Shown here in pieces: positions 7,161 to 16,475 of a stretch of 64,000 nucleotides of DNA. Position 1 is the first letter of the stretch; each line of letters begins with the position of its first letter. The stretch comes from Lacticaseibacillus pabuli (GTDB lineage Bacteria; Bacillota; Bacilli; Lactobacillales; Lactobacillaceae), in contig NZ_CP117884.1 of the NCBI RefSeq assembly GCF_028736235.1, positions 1,302,001 to 1,366,000 of the forward strand, read 5' to 3'. The translations under genes and the position numbers were made by a program. The notes below the pieces were generated by a model, which saw nothing but the letters and a program-made list of their open reading frames with translations, did not search any database and had not been told where the DNA came from.

Positions 7161-9062
7161 ATGGCAGATCAAAAAGTTAGAATACAAGACGATTTATACG
7201 AGGCCGTTAACGGCGAATGGGAAGCAACAGCCGTCATTCCTGACGACAAGCCCGCAACGGGTGGCTTCCAGGACCTTGCAGATGACGTCGAAAAGAAACT
7301 GATGGCCGACTTTGACAAGGTTGCGGACGGCGATGACGCCCCAGACCAGTATTTTGAAGAGGCGGTTAAACTCTACAAGCTCGCCAAGGACTTCACGAGC
7401 CGCGACAAAGATGGCATTGAGCCCGAAATGAAACGCCTGCACCGGATTCAGAAGCTAAACAGCTTATCCGACTTTAACGATGAGGTCGCTTCACTTGGCC
7501 TGACCGGTTATCCTTTACCCTTTAGCATCGACGTCAGCGCGGACATGAAGGACACTAGCCGCAACGCGGTTGGTTTCTCCGGTCCATCCACCATTTTGCC
7601 AGACACCACGTACTATGAACCTGGCAATCCTTCCGCAGAGCAGTTGCTGGCAGTGTACCAAACCACGGCCAAGTCCGTTTTGGCCGCAACCGACCTGTCG
7701 GACGCTGAGCAGGATGAGTACATCCAGCGCACTCTGGCTTTCGATAAGCGGATTGCCGCTATCGTTAAGAGTCAGGAAGAATGGGCCGACTATCCAGCCG
7801 CCTACAACCCAATGCCTCTGACGAAGGTTGCCGACAAGGTTGATCCAATTGACTTCATCGGGTTCCTGAACGACACGATGCCGGCCTTGCCTGAACAAAT
7901 CATCGTGTATGACCCACATTTCCTCGAAAAGATGAGCGGCTTCTTTAACGCCGATTCATTTGAAGAGTACAAGGCCTGGGCCTACGTTTCTGACTTGCTC
8001 AGCCACACTGGCTTCCTTTCAGATGACTTGCGCATCAAGGGCGGGGCGTTTGGCCGCGCACTGAGCGGGGCACCAACAGCGCCAAACCAGCACAAGCACG
8101 CATACCGCTTGGCAAACTCCTTCTTCAGCGAACCAATTGGTGTTTACTACGGCAAGACCTACTTTGGCGAAAAAGCCAAGGCCGACGTCACGGATATCGT
8201 CAAGCGCATGATTCAGACCTACAAGGAGCGCCTCCAGAACAGTGCCTGGCTGTCCGCACCAACCAAGGCTAAGGCCATCGTGAAGCTCGACAAGATGGTG
8301 TTGAAGATGGGCTACCCCGACAAAATTGACGAGGTCTACAACCAGTTGCACGTTGACTTGGATTTGAGCCTGCTCGACAACGCGGTTAACTTGTCAGAGC
8401 GCATCCGCCGTCACGAATACGCCAAACTGATCAAGCCGGTAGACCGGACTGAATGGAACATGCCTGGTCACCTGGTTAACGCCAGTTACGACCCATCCCG
8501 CAATGACATCACGTTCCCAGCGGCCATCCTGCAAGCACCATTCTACTCACTTGAGCAGGACGATAGCGCCAACTTTGGGGGTATCGGTGCTGTCATCGCC
8601 CACGAAATTTCTCACGGCTTTGACAACAACGGCGCCAAGTTCGACGAATACGGCAACCTGGCCAACTGGTGGACAGATGACGACTACGCGACCTTCAAGA
8701 AGTTGACCCAGCAGATGATTGACGAGTTCGATGGCATCGATTACGCGGGCGGCACCGTTAATGGCAAGCTGATTGTCAGTGAAAACATCGCCGACGCGGG
8801 TGGTCTGGCTGCGGCTATGGCCACCGCCAAGAAGGAAGACGATGTGGACCTCCAGGAATTCTTCACGAACTGGGGCCGCATCTGGCGGATGAAGTCACGG
8901 ACCGAATACAAGCAACTACTGCTGAAGATTGACGTGCACGCGCCGAATTACCTGCGTGCAAACATCCAGCCACGCAACCTGGATGAATGGTACGAAGCCT
9001 TTGACGTGCAGCCAGGGGATAAGATGTATCGTGCACCAGAAGACCGTGTTCATATCTGGTAA
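7161..9062 (+). CDS. pepO: M13-family zinc endopeptidase PepO
   Basis: A 633-residue neprilysin-like metallo-endopeptidase. Lactic acid bacteria use these in the cytosol to cut casein-derived and other oligopeptides after Opp import. No signal peptide or membrane anchor is visible, as expected for the bacterial form. The zinc site HEISH is in IAHEISHGFDNNGAKFDEYGN, and the third ligand with its supporting Asp is in SENIADAGGLAAA. The M13-typical NAxYxPxxNxIxFPAAIL motif appears as NASYDPSRNDITFPAAIL. The length is normal and the gene is monocistronic. Confidence 0.95.
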   Translation: MADQKVRIQDDLYEAVNGEWEATAVIPDDKPATGGFQDLADDVEKKLMADFDKVADGDDAPDQYFEEAVKLYKLAKDFTSRDKDGIEPEMKRLHRIQKLNSLSDFNDEVASLGLTGYPLPFSIDVSADMKDTSRNAVGFSGPSTILPDTTYYEPGNPSAEQLLAVYQTTAKSVLAATDLSDAEQDEYIQRTLAFDKRIAAIVKSQEEWADYPAAYNPMPLTKVADKVDPIDFIGFLNDTMPALPEQIIVYDPHFLEKMSGFFNADSFEEYKAWAYVSDLLSHTGFLSDDLRIKGGAFGRALSGAPTAPNQHKHAYRLANSFFSEPIGVYYGKTYFGEKAKADVTDIVKRMIQTYKERLQNSAWLSAPTKAKAIVKLDKMVLKMGYPDKIDEVYNQLHVDLDLSLLDNAVNLSERIRRHEYAKLIKPVDRTEWNMPGHLVNASYDPSRNDITFPAAILQAPFYSLEQDDSANFGGIGAVIAHEISHGFDNNGAKFDEYGNLANWWTDDDYATFKKLTQQMIDEFDGIDYAGGTVNGKLIVSENIADAGGLAAAMATAKKEDDVDLQEFFTNWGRIWRMKSRTEYKQLLLKIDVHAPNYLRANIQPRNLDEWYEAFDVQPGDKMYRAPEDRVHIW

Positions 9063-9085
9063 TAAAAAAATATCGCAACTATAAC

Positions 9086-9116
9086 AAAAAAATTCGTCGT
9101 TAGACGAATTTTTTTT
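9086..9116 (+). terminator. pepO terminator
   Basis: AAAATTCGTC and GACGAATTTT form a perfect stem around GTTA, flanked by an A-run and a T-run. Confidence 0.85.
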
Positions 9117-9320
9117 AGTTAACGTCAATAACAAATAAATTAGTTGTCAAAACCCGCTCGCACTTTTACTAAGTTTTGGTACAAAATGTCCTTAAGGCTG
9201 ATGTTTAACCACAAATTGTTAAAGAAATTGGGGACGTCCCTGTATAATTAAGATGTGAATCGGACCATTTCATAACATTGCACTTCAATTATACTGGGAG
9301 AACTATTTGGGAGAATAATC

Positions 9321-10829
9321 ATGCTAACCTATGAACTGTTTTTGAGCAGGAGCGCACGGAGTCGCTTGGAGTTCTATCAGCACTTCATCGATTTGCCGCG
9401 TCGCTACCAAGATGTCGGACAAGTTGCTCGGTTGCGGGGAACCAGTCCAACTAGTGTTTACCGGACATTGACGCTAATTACCGATGATTTAGGCAAGTTG
9501 CGTGAAGAGCGGGGGGCCGAACCAGTCCCGAGCAACGCGCCATTTAAGGATCGATTCAACATTCCGGCGTCAATTTATGCCGTCTATCTCATGCGCCATT
9601 CTGTATCAGGGGCTTTGATTCAGGCCTTAATTAACCATCCAGACTGGACAATTAATGACTTTAGCGACGCCACACGCCTCAGTAAGGCAACCATTTTTCG
9701 GCATATCAAGGCCCTGAAGGATTACCTGCGTGGCTTCGACTTGCGAATTACCCTCGGTCCACTTGGTTTACAGGGCAAGGAATCTACCGTTCGCGTGGCA
9801 CTCAGTGAATTGTCCTGGCAGCTTTCGCAGGACGGGAGCGAACTTTTCCCCGAGCTGAACGGGGTGCACCGGCGCGCCGCGACCGAACTGCGCAAGGCCG
9901 GGCTCGTCCTGCCGAATATTTCGGACAACAGGCTCGCGTGTTTCTGCGCGGTGCACATCGTCCGTTCGCGCCAAGGTCACGAGCTCAGCTGGCACCAACC
10001 GCTCAGTACCGTCCTAACCGCAACAGGTTTCAGCAAGCGCCACGGTCAGTTGCCAGCATTTACGGATAAGTACCCGGCGGCGATTGCCATTATCCACTTG
10101 CAGAGCGTGCTGTCTGCCAGTTACCATGACTCGGCAGATCCACTGCTCATCGGCTTTGTGGGCCACCATGTGCGCACAAATTCGCCATACTGGCAGCTAG
10201 TCCAACAGATTATCCACCGGATGCACTCGCTCGCAGGGGTAGACCCGAAGCGCCTGGACAACCAGGTTCTCGCGGCTAACATGCTGGCAATTACGGTTGC
10301 ACTCGATATGCTGGGAACGAACGTCCCAGACTTTGACCCGCTTGTGGTGGCAACAGGCGCGCCGGCACCGGATTCATTGCCGAAGATGCTCAAGCAGGTC
10401 TTCGCGACCTTGCCGAGCCACCTGGCGTCCTTCGCCCGGATTCAGAGCGGGCTTATCACCAGGTACCTGCCTCTGCTCACACACGTGCTTCCTGACGCCC
10501 AGGCGCGGGTCCGCGTGGCAATTGACCCGCAGATGGAGCAATCCGTTTACAGCGCGATTCGAGGCTCCCTGGAGCGGATGCCGGCCGTCGAAATTATCGA
10601 CAAGATGCAATACGCCCGGCTGGTTGTGACCAGTGACATGCGCCGCTACAAGCCAATCAACCGTAAGGGCAAGGCGGACCAATATTACTTCGCCCTCAGC
10701 TCCTACAGCGCTTGGCAAACACTTGAGCACCTGGTGCATTATCTGGCCATCCATGAATGTGGTCTGAAGACCGGATCTGGCATTGGTTACACCCAGCTCG
10801 ATCCAGGCCTCATTGCAGCAGAGCTATGA
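9321..10829 (+). CDS. Mga-like helix-turn-helix transcriptional regulator
   Basis: A 502-residue protein with two N-terminal helix-turn-helix regions, the usual layout of Mga/AtxA-type regulators. One covers residues ~25-60 (DVGQVARLRGTSPTSVYRTLTLI) and the Mga-type HTH covers ~105-150 (INDFSDATRLSKATIFRHIKALKDYL). The long C-terminal part is compatible with PTS-regulation-like domains, but I cannot see clear phosphorylatable histidines in PRD context. A TATAAT lies at 9243-9248 and GGGAG precedes the ATG. No obvious target operon is adjacent, so its regulon cannot be inferred. Confidence 0.75.
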   Translation: MLTYELFLSRSARSRLEFYQHFIDLPRRYQDVGQVARLRGTSPTSVYRTLTLITDDLGKLREERGAEPVPSNAPFKDRFNIPASIYAVYLMRHSVSGALIQALINHPDWTINDFSDATRLSKATIFRHIKALKDYLRGFDLRITLGPLGLQGKESTVRVALSELSWQLSQDGSELFPELNGVHRRAATELRKAGLVLPNISDNRLACFCAVHIVRSRQGHELSWHQPLSTVLTATGFSKRHGQLPAFTDKYPAAIAIIHLQSVLSASYHDSADPLLIGFVGHHVRTNSPYWQLVQQIIHRMHSLAGVDPKRLDNQVLAANMLAITVALDMLGTNVPDFDPLVVATGAPAPDSLPKMLKQVFATLPSHLASFARIQSGLITRYLPLLTHVLPDAQARVRVAIDPQMEQSVYSAIRGSLERMPAVEIIDKMQYARLVVTSDMRRYKPINRKGKADQYYFALSSYSAWQTLEHLVHYLAIHECGLKTGSGIGYTQLDPGLIAAEL

Positions 10830-10896
10830 GAATTAAACGAAGAAAAACGACCCTCGCGATGCGGAATTTACCACATTACGGGGGTCGTTGGTGTCC

Positions 10897-12339
10897 TTAG
10901 AGAATCGGTGCGAGCATGTGGGCAAACTGCTGCTTAAACCGTAACCAGCCGCCCTGCGCGTCAATATCCGCGTCCGTCAGCAGGTGCGACTGCTGCATGT
11001 CGCGGGTAAAGAGACCGGCAAACTTACGGGTGGCGTCCTTACCATAAACAAAGGTTGTCACCTCAAAGTTCAGCTGGAAACTCCGGTAATCACAATTGGT
11101 ACTGCCAAACCCGGCGACTTCATCATCACAAATAATCGACTTGGCATGCAAGAAACCATTTTGGTAATGCAGGATGTGCACGCCCGCCTCGTGTAGCTGT
11201 TTGGCGTAATACTGCGTTGCCCGGTAGATGAAGGGGTGATCCGGCATGTTCGGAATCATGATTCGCACGTCAACACCCGCCGTGGCGGCACCAATCAAGG
11301 CGTTCATGATGGTTTCGTCGGGGACGAGGTAAGGCGTTTGAATCCAGACCCGGCGCCGCGCCGCCATGATGAGCTGGGCGTATGCCAACTTAACGTAAGG
11401 TTGCGGGGTATCCGGACCGCTAGCAACGACCTGCATGGGCAGTAGTGGCAAGTCGTCATGTTTCACCCCGAGCGGCGGGTAAGGCATGGGCCGGTTCGCA
11501 TCCGTGGCGTTCCAGTCCATGACAAAGCGAATTTTGAGCGCCGTCACCACATCCCCCTCAAGCCGTGCATGCGTGTCCCGCCAATTGCCGAACTTCGCGG
11601 ACCGACCCAGATACTGGTCGCCGACATTAAAGCCGCCCGTGTACGCAATCGCATCATCAATGACGACAATCTTACGGTGGTCGCGGTAGTTGAGACGAAA
11701 GTCAGTGAAAATGTGTTTGGAACTAAAGAACACCACGACCTGCCCGCCGTAGCTGCGCACTTCCGACCACCAACTGTCGCGCATCCCCAATGATCCCCAG
11801 GCATCGTAAATGACGTTAACGCGCACGCCACGCTTGAGGGCGGCAATCAGGTGCGTCCGCAGTTCCGTCCCGATTGCGTCCGGGTAAATGGTGTAGTATT
11901 CCACCGCAATCGACACTTGCGCCGCATCAATGTCGGCCAGCAGGGCTGCGAACTTAGCATTGCCCTCCGTAAAGAGCTGGAACGCATTGTGCATCGCGAG
12001 TGGCGCGGATGCCGAACGCCACATGGAGCGGGCGAGTTCACGGCCAGTTAAACCCATGTCAGAGTTGAGCTGGTCCTGGTCAGCGGGAGAGAGGTGCTGC
12101 TGGCGGGTGTAGGCCCGGACCCCGCGCGCGTACTCCTGGTTGAGTTGCTGCATGCGTTTGGTGGACAAACTACGTCCCGCAAACAGGTAAATGACAAAGC
12201 CGACATACGGCAAAAAGATGAGCACCAGCAGCCAGGCCCAAGTCGTCGCAATATCACGCTTGCGACGCAGCACGGTGAAAATCGCGGCAATGGTGTTCAG
12301 TAAAATAAAGACGAAGACGACTAAATTCACATAATGCAT
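10897..12339 (-). CDS. cls: Cardiolipin synthase
   Basis: A 480-residue phospholipase D superfamily enzyme that condenses two phosphatidylglycerols to cardiolipin at the membrane. Two N-terminal membrane segments (VNLVVFVFILLNTIAAIFTVL and WAWLLVLIFLPYVGFVIYLFAG) precede two PLD domains with HxK motifs: HRKIVVIDDAIAYTGG and HAKSIICDDEVAGFGSTN. The start at 12339 has GAGGAGG upstream. An in-frame ATG at 12408 would extend into the preceding RNase H-like gene and lacks homology-like sequence. The two genes are nearly contiguous and probably cotranscribed. Confidence 0.93.
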   Translation of the reverse strand: MHYVNLVVFVFILLNTIAAIFTVLRRKRDIATTWAWLLVLIFLPYVGFVIYLFAGRSLSTKRMQQLNQEYARGVRAYTRQQHLSPADQDQLNSDMGLTGRELARSMWRSASAPLAMHNAFQLFTEGNAKFAALLADIDAAQVSIAVEYYTIYPDAIGTELRTHLIAALKRGVRVNVIYDAWGSLGMRDSWWSEVRSYGGQVVVFFSSKHIFTDFRLNYRDHRKIVVIDDAIAYTGGFNVGDQYLGRSAKFGNWRDTHARLEGDVVTALKIRFVMDWNATDANRPMPYPPLGVKHDDLPLLPMQVVASGPDTPQPYVKLAYAQLIMAARRRVWIQTPYLVPDETIMNALIGAATAGVDVRIMIPNMPDHPFIYRATQYYAKQLHEAGVHILHYQNGFLHAKSIICDDEVAGFGSTNCDYRSFQLNFEVTTFVYGKDATRKFAGLFTRDMQQSHLLTDADIDAQGGWLRFKQQFAHMLAPIL

Positions 12340-12340
12340 G

Positions 12341-12736
12341 TTAGTCCTCCTCGCGTCGATGCAACGCTGCCGTCGCCAGATCATGGGCGCGGTGGTTAAC
12401 GCGCTCATTTTGCCAAGTGGGGATCACCATCGGAAAATTTTCGGCCAAGTCCACAATCGGCGCTAACAGATCCGCGTACTGTTTACTGTAATCCTTATTT
12501 AAGGCGTCAATCAGCACCTGGCTATCCGAAATCAACTCGACATTTTGCCCTTTGTACCCGAGCTCGAGCAGGATTTGCATTCCCGCAGTCGCCGCCGCAA
12601 ATTCAGCGGCATGATTGTCGCTGTTAGGTAGGGGCAAGCTGCGTTCAATTGTTTTGGCACCATCAACAATCAGGATGCCGGCCGCGGACAGTCCATCTGC
12701 CGGGCGGTTAGCGGCATCCGTGTACAACTTTAGCAT
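12341..12736 (-). CDS. RNase HI-like (reverse-transcriptase-associated fold) protein
   Basis: A 131-residue RNase H-fold protein of the 'reverse transcriptase-like/RVT_3' type. The active-site carboxylates appear as YTDAA (first Asp), AEFAAATAGM (Glu) and ISDSQVLIDAL (second Asp), with NHRAHDLATAAL supplying the C-terminal acidic/His region. Such proteins can cleave RNA in RNA/DNA hybrids, but activity here is inferred. It precedes cls with one base between stop and start. Confidence 0.85.
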   Translation of the reverse strand: MLKLYTDAANRPADGLSAAGILIVDGAKTIERSLPLPNSDNHAAEFAAATAGMQILLELGYKGQNVELISDSQVLIDALNKDYSKQYADLLAPIVDLAENFPMVIPTWQNERVNHRAHDLATAALHRREED

Positions 12737-12840
12737 TCACAAAATTCCTTATCTTTCGTTTGTCTTTCGCCATGGACCCCGTCTCTCGCTAGACGTCAGC
12801 GGGTTTGCCGTGTACAATTTAGTCATTCTGCAAGACGAGG

Positions 12841-13239
12841 ATGGTGCATGTTTTGGTCACAAAATTTTTCTATCAAGGCTCTCGCACGGGAACGTTTATT
12901 TACCAGGGCTTACTCATTTCAGCCCTGTGTCTTGCTATCATCCTGCAGATGGAGGGTGTAGGCGTTTCATGGCTCGCTATTATTTTAGCACTAGCCGTCA
13001 TCGCACTGGCGCTTTGTCAGTTTATTCGCTACCAAGCTGACGTGTCAGATGGCATGCTCAAACTGTACAAACTGTTGCCCAGCAACACCATGGAATTACC
13101 ACTGGCTGGCTTAAAGGTCGCCGTTATTGGCCGGCACACGCTGCAGCTTACGGGTAGTCCATACGGCACCATCGAAATTATGACGTGGGGTCACGCGGAT
13201 AAAATTGCGGACACCATTAGCATCTTGGAGGGAAAATAA
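12841..13239 (+). CDS. EbsA-like small membrane protein
   Basis: About 130 residues with two adjacent membrane segments ([18 protein letters not shown] and [19 protein letters not shown]) and a soluble C-terminal domain ending with a PH-like beta pattern ([18 protein letters not shown] ... IEIMTW). This resembles the EbsA family of lactobacilli, which has no firm function despite the label 'pore-forming'. The start is uncertain: ATG 12841 lies too close to GACGAGG (12834-12840), so GTT/TTG codons a few residues in may be used. The stop overlaps the fhs start (TAATG). Confidence 0.6.
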   Translation: MVHVLVTKFFYQGSRTGTFIYQGLLISALCLAIILQMEGVGVSWLAIILALAVIALALCQFIRYQADVSDGMLKLYKLLPSNTMELPLAGLKVAVIGRHTLQLTGSPYGTIEIMTWGHADKIADTISILEGK

Positions 13240-14912
13240 TGTCTGACATCGAAATTGCACAAGCAAATGAACAAAAAGAGATTTGGCCCATCACGAAGGT
13301 CGCCGCTGAACTGGGTTTAGGTGAGGACGACATTGAACAGTACGGGCGTTACAAGGCAAAGGTTAGTGCCGCCGCGCAAAAACGCTTGCTTAAGAATAAG
13401 GCCGGAAAACTGGTCCTGGTGACGGCGATTAACCCAACGCCAGCCGGGGAGGGTAAGTCCACCGTCTCCGTTGGCCTGGGGGACGCGCTGCGCCGCCGCG
13501 GCCACAAAGCCGTAATTGCCCTGCGTGAACCATCCCTGGGACCCGTCATGGGTATGAAGGGTGGCGCGACCGGTGGTGGTTATGCGCAGGTTGTGCCCAT
13601 GGAAGACATCAACCTGCACTTTACCGGCGACATGCACGCGCTCACGACTGCGGTTGACACACTCGCGGCCCTGATTGACAACCATATCCAGCAGGGCAAC
13701 CAGCTGAACATTGATCCCCGCCGCATTTCTTGGAAACGCGGTCTGGATATCAACGACCGGGCACTGCGCAACGTCGTGATTGGTCTCGGCGGTCCTTACC
13801 AGGGAATTCCGCGCGAAGACGGCTTTGACATCACCGTTGCGAGTGAACTGATGGCCGTGTTGTGTCTGGCAAAAGACCTGCACGAGCTCAAGGAACGCAT
13901 TAGCAAAATTGTCATCGGCCTCACTTATGACCGCAAACCCGTTACCGTCGACGAACTCGGCGTGACGGGAGCGATTGCGGCACTGCTGAAGGATGCGGTG
14001 AAACCTAACCTCGTCCAAACTCTTGAACACACGCCAACCTTCGTGCACGGTGGCCCCTTTGCGAACATCGCGCACGGCTGTAACTCCGTCATGGCGACGG
14101 AAGCGGCTCTGCACAGTGGCGAAATTGCCATTACCGAAGCTGGTTTTGGGGCTGACCTGGGTGCCGAAAAGTTTATGGACATCAAGAGCCCCGTGCTCGG
14201 CAAGACGCCGGATGCTGTCGTCATCGTGGCCACAGTGCGCGCGCTGAAGTACAACGGTGGGGTTTCCCTCAAGGAACTCACCACCGCAGACACGGACGCA
14301 GTGGCACGCGGCTTTGTGAACCTGCAGCGGCACATTACCAACCTCAAGCGCTATGGCGTACCCGTAGTTGTTGCAATCAACGGCTTTACGAGTGACACGC
14401 CCGCAGAGATCCAGCTCATCAAGGACCTGTGCGCTAAAGAGGGCGTCACGGCCGCCCACGCAACCGTCTGGGCCGATGGGGGTGCTGGTGGGTTGGAACT
14501 TGCCGACGCCCTGGTAGACGCACTGAGCCAGCCCGCTGACTTCAAGCCGCTCTACGACAATGATGATAGCTTCGAGAACAAGTTGATCACCCTGGTTCAA
14601 AAAGTCTATGGCGGGAAGGGCTTTGAACTCTCCCACAAAGCATCACTCAACTTAAAGATGATCAAGCGCAACGGCTGGGAACACCTGCCACTATGCATTG
14701 CCAAGACGCAGTATTCCTTCAGTGATGATCCGAAGCAACTGGGGGCGCCAAGCGACTTCACCATCAACGTTTCCGAAATTGTGCCTAAGCTGGGGGCTGG
14801 CTTCCTCGTCGTCAAGACGGGCGACATCATGACCATGCCTGGCTTGCCAAAACAACCTGCAGCGCTGAACATCGACGTCGATGACGACGGCCGAATCAGT
14901 GGTCTGTTCTAG
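13239..14912 (+). CDS. fhs: Formate--tetrahydrofolate ligase
   Basis: A 557-residue enzyme making 10-formyl-THF from formate, THF and ATP for purine and fMet synthesis. The P-loop [12 protein letters not shown] lies near residue 65-75, followed by [23 protein letters not shown] and FTGDMHAL, all strongly conserved. The C-terminus [13 protein letters not shown] is also typical. Translationally coupled to the upstream EbsA-like gene by a 1-nt overlap. Confidence 0.97.
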   Translation: MSDIEIAQANEQKEIWPITKVAAELGLGEDDIEQYGRYKAKVSAAAQKRLLKNKAGKLVLVTAINPTPAGEGKSTVSVGLGDALRRRGHKAVIALREPSLGPVMGMKGGATGGGYAQVVPMEDINLHFTGDMHALTTAVDTLAALIDNHIQQGNQLNIDPRRISWKRGLDINDRALRNVVIGLGGPYQGIPREDGFDITVASELMAVLCLAKDLHELKERISKIVIGLTYDRKPVTVDELGVTGAIAALLKDAVKPNLVQTLEHTPTFVHGGPFANIAHGCNSVMATEAALHSGEIAITEAGFGADLGAEKFMDIKSPVLGKTPDAVVIVATVRALKYNGGVSLKELTTADTDAVARGFVNLQRHITNLKRYGVPVVVAINGFTSDTPAEIQLIKDLCAKEGVTAAHATVWADGGAGGLELADALVDALSQPADFKPLYDNDDSFENKLITLVQKVYGGKGFELSHKASLNLKMIKRNGWEHLPLCIAKTQYSFSDDPKQLGAPSDFTINVSEIVPKLGAGFLVVKTGDIMTMPGLPKQPAALNIDVDDDGRISGLF

Positions 14913-14929
14913 AAAGTGGCGAAAATATA

Positions 14930-15379
14930 TTGCTTGTATACCTACTCATCACCATTGCGACGTTAGCCCTCGACATCATTGTTAAGGCGCTAGTTGTTGC
15001 CAACATCCCCGTCGGCGCGTCCGTAACCGTGATTCCCGGGGTGCTCAGTTTGACGCACCTTCAAAATACCGGGGCCGCGTGGAGCATGTTTCAGGGCCAG
15101 CAGTGGTTCTTCTACATCATCACCGTTGTCGCATTGGCAGCCGTGGCCTTTATGTGGCGCGATAGTAAGGGCCACGTGCTGTACCGGCTCGGCTTAGCAC
15201 TCATGGTTTCTGGTGCGCTCGGGAACTTCATTGACCGTGTCCACCAGCAATATGTCACGGACATGTTCCAGCTCGACTTCATCAATTTTCCAATCTTTAA
15301 CATCGCGGATTTGTGTTTGACCCTGGGTGTGATTTTCGTCATGATTTACATCTTCTTCTTAGACAAGAGTGACAAATGA
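14930..15379 (+). CDS. lspA: Lipoprotein signal peptidase (signal peptidase II)
   Basis: A 149-residue four-helix membrane aspartyl peptidase that cleaves prolipoproteins after lipidation. The two catalytic aspartates lie in GNFIDRV and FNIADLCLTLG, and the conserved NTGAAWSMF loop is present. The start is TTG 14930 with a weak GAAAGTGG site, giving the usual N-terminal helix. The stop overlaps rluD by 4 nt (ATGA), the common lspA-rluD pairing. Confidence 0.95.
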   Translation: MLVYLLITIATLALDIIVKALVVANIPVGASVTVIPGVLSLTHLQNTGAAWSMFQGQQWFFYIITVVALAAVAFMWRDSKGHVLYRLGLALMVSGALGNFIDRVHQQYVTDMFQLDFINFPIFNIADLCLTLGVIFVMIYIFFLDKSDK

Positions 15380-16299
15380 TGGGTGTCGAATATACCAATC
15401 AGGACGGCAAGGGGCGCATCGATAAAGTGCTGAGCGAGGCCTTTAGCGACTACACACGCTCCCAGCTGCAGAACTGGATAACCGCCGGACGTGTCACAGT
15501 AGATGGCGCCAAGGTGCGCCCAGCGCTGAAACTCAAGGGTGGGGAACACATCGTGATTGATCCACCCGAACCAGAACCACTCGATACGATTCCCGAAGAC
15601 ATCCCCATCGATATCGTCTACGAAGATGACGACGTGCTCGTCGTCAACAAGCCCCAAGGTATGGTCGTGCATCCAGCCCCAGGTCACCGCACCGGAACAC
15701 TGGTGAACGCCGTGTTGTACCACAGCAAGCTGGGCGTCATCAACGATGTCATTCGGCCTGGGATTGTGCACCGCATCGATAAGGACACGTCTGGTCTTTT
15801 GATGATTGCTAAAACCCAGCTTGCACAAGACAGCCTGTCCGCGCAGCTCAAGGCCAAAACCAACAAACGTGAGTACCTTGCCCTAGTCCATGGCAACATC
15901 AAGGAAAATTCCGGCACGATTGATGCACCACTCGGCCGCGACCATCGTGATCGCAAGAAGTTCGCAGTCATCGATGGCGGGCGGCATGCCGTGACGCACT
16001 TCACAGTTCTCGAGCGTTTTGGCAACTACACGCTAATTCGCTGCAAACTGGAAACGGGCCGCACCCACCAAATTCGCGTGCACATGGCCTACATTCACCA
16101 CCCGCTGGCGGGGGACCCAGTTTACGGTCCTAGCCGCACGCTACCCGGCAACGGGCAGTTCTTGCACGCCGCCACCTTGGGTTTCAAGCATCCGCGAACG
16201 GGTGAGGAACTCGAATTTTCAGTCCCCGTACCACCGATTTTTCAGGAACGTCTGGACGAATTACGCCGTGGTATTGACAAAACTCGCAGGATTAAATAA
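15376..16299 (+). CDS. rluD: RluD-family pseudouridine synthase
   Basis: A 307-residue RluA/RluD-family enzyme that isomerises uridines in 23S rRNA. An N-terminal S4 RNA-binding domain (IDKVLSEAFSDYTRSQLQNWITAGRV) precedes the catalytic domain with HRIDKDTSGLLMIAK, where the Asp is the nucleophile. ETGRTHQIRVHMAYIHHPLAGDPVYG is also typical. The exact target uridines are not decided by sequence. The next operon starts behind its own leader. Confidence 0.93.
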   Translation: MMGVEYTNQDGKGRIDKVLSEAFSDYTRSQLQNWITAGRVTVDGAKVRPALKLKGGEHIVIDPPEPEPLDTIPEDIPIDIVYEDDDVLVVNKPQGMVVHPAPGHRTGTLVNAVLYHSKLGVINDVIRPGIVHRIDKDTSGLLMIAKTQLAQDSLSAQLKAKTNKREYLALVHGNIKENSGTIDAPLGRDHRDRKKFAVIDGGRHAVTHFTVLERFGNYTLIRCKLETGRTHQIRVHMAYIHHPLAGDPVYGPSRTLPGNGQFLHAATLGFKHPRTGEELEFSVPVPPIFQERLDELRRGIDKTRRIK

Positions 16300-16330
16300 A
16301 CTTTACCTAATTAAACATTCGCCTTTAATT

Positions 16331-16417
16331 AAGTCCAGAGAGGCTTAGAAGGAAGTTCGTGCCCCTTAACGGGGGAATTCACCACGCCTTCAGTCCATCT
16401 CGACTGGGGGCGTTTTT
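16331..16417 (+). promoter_or_regulatory. PyrR-dependent attenuator leader of the pyrP-carA-carB operon
   Basis: AAGTCCAGAGAGGCTT (16331-16346) matches the RNA loop bound by PyrR in pyrimidine operons of Firmicutes. About 40 nt downstream is a terminator: CGCC...CAGTC (16385-16395) pairs with GACTG...GGCG (16402-16412), followed by T5. This is the classic UMP/PyrR attenuation layout, so the downstream genes should be shut off when pyrimidines are plentiful. pyrR itself is not in the window. Confidence 0.88.
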
Positions 16418-16475
16418 CTATGCCTCAGTCCTGATGGGCGGTGAAGCGCGAATGTTTGTCTAAGGAGGATTTTTC

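Noticed and set aside
12615..13040. Plus-strand frame overlapping the RNase H-like and EbsA-like genes
   Set aside because: Out of frame with both recognisable proteins; no supporting signals.
13317..14636. Long open frame (439 codons) antisense to fhs
   Set aside because: It is opposite a fully conserved gene; high GC at third positions keeps the antisense frame open. No ribosome site or family sequence.
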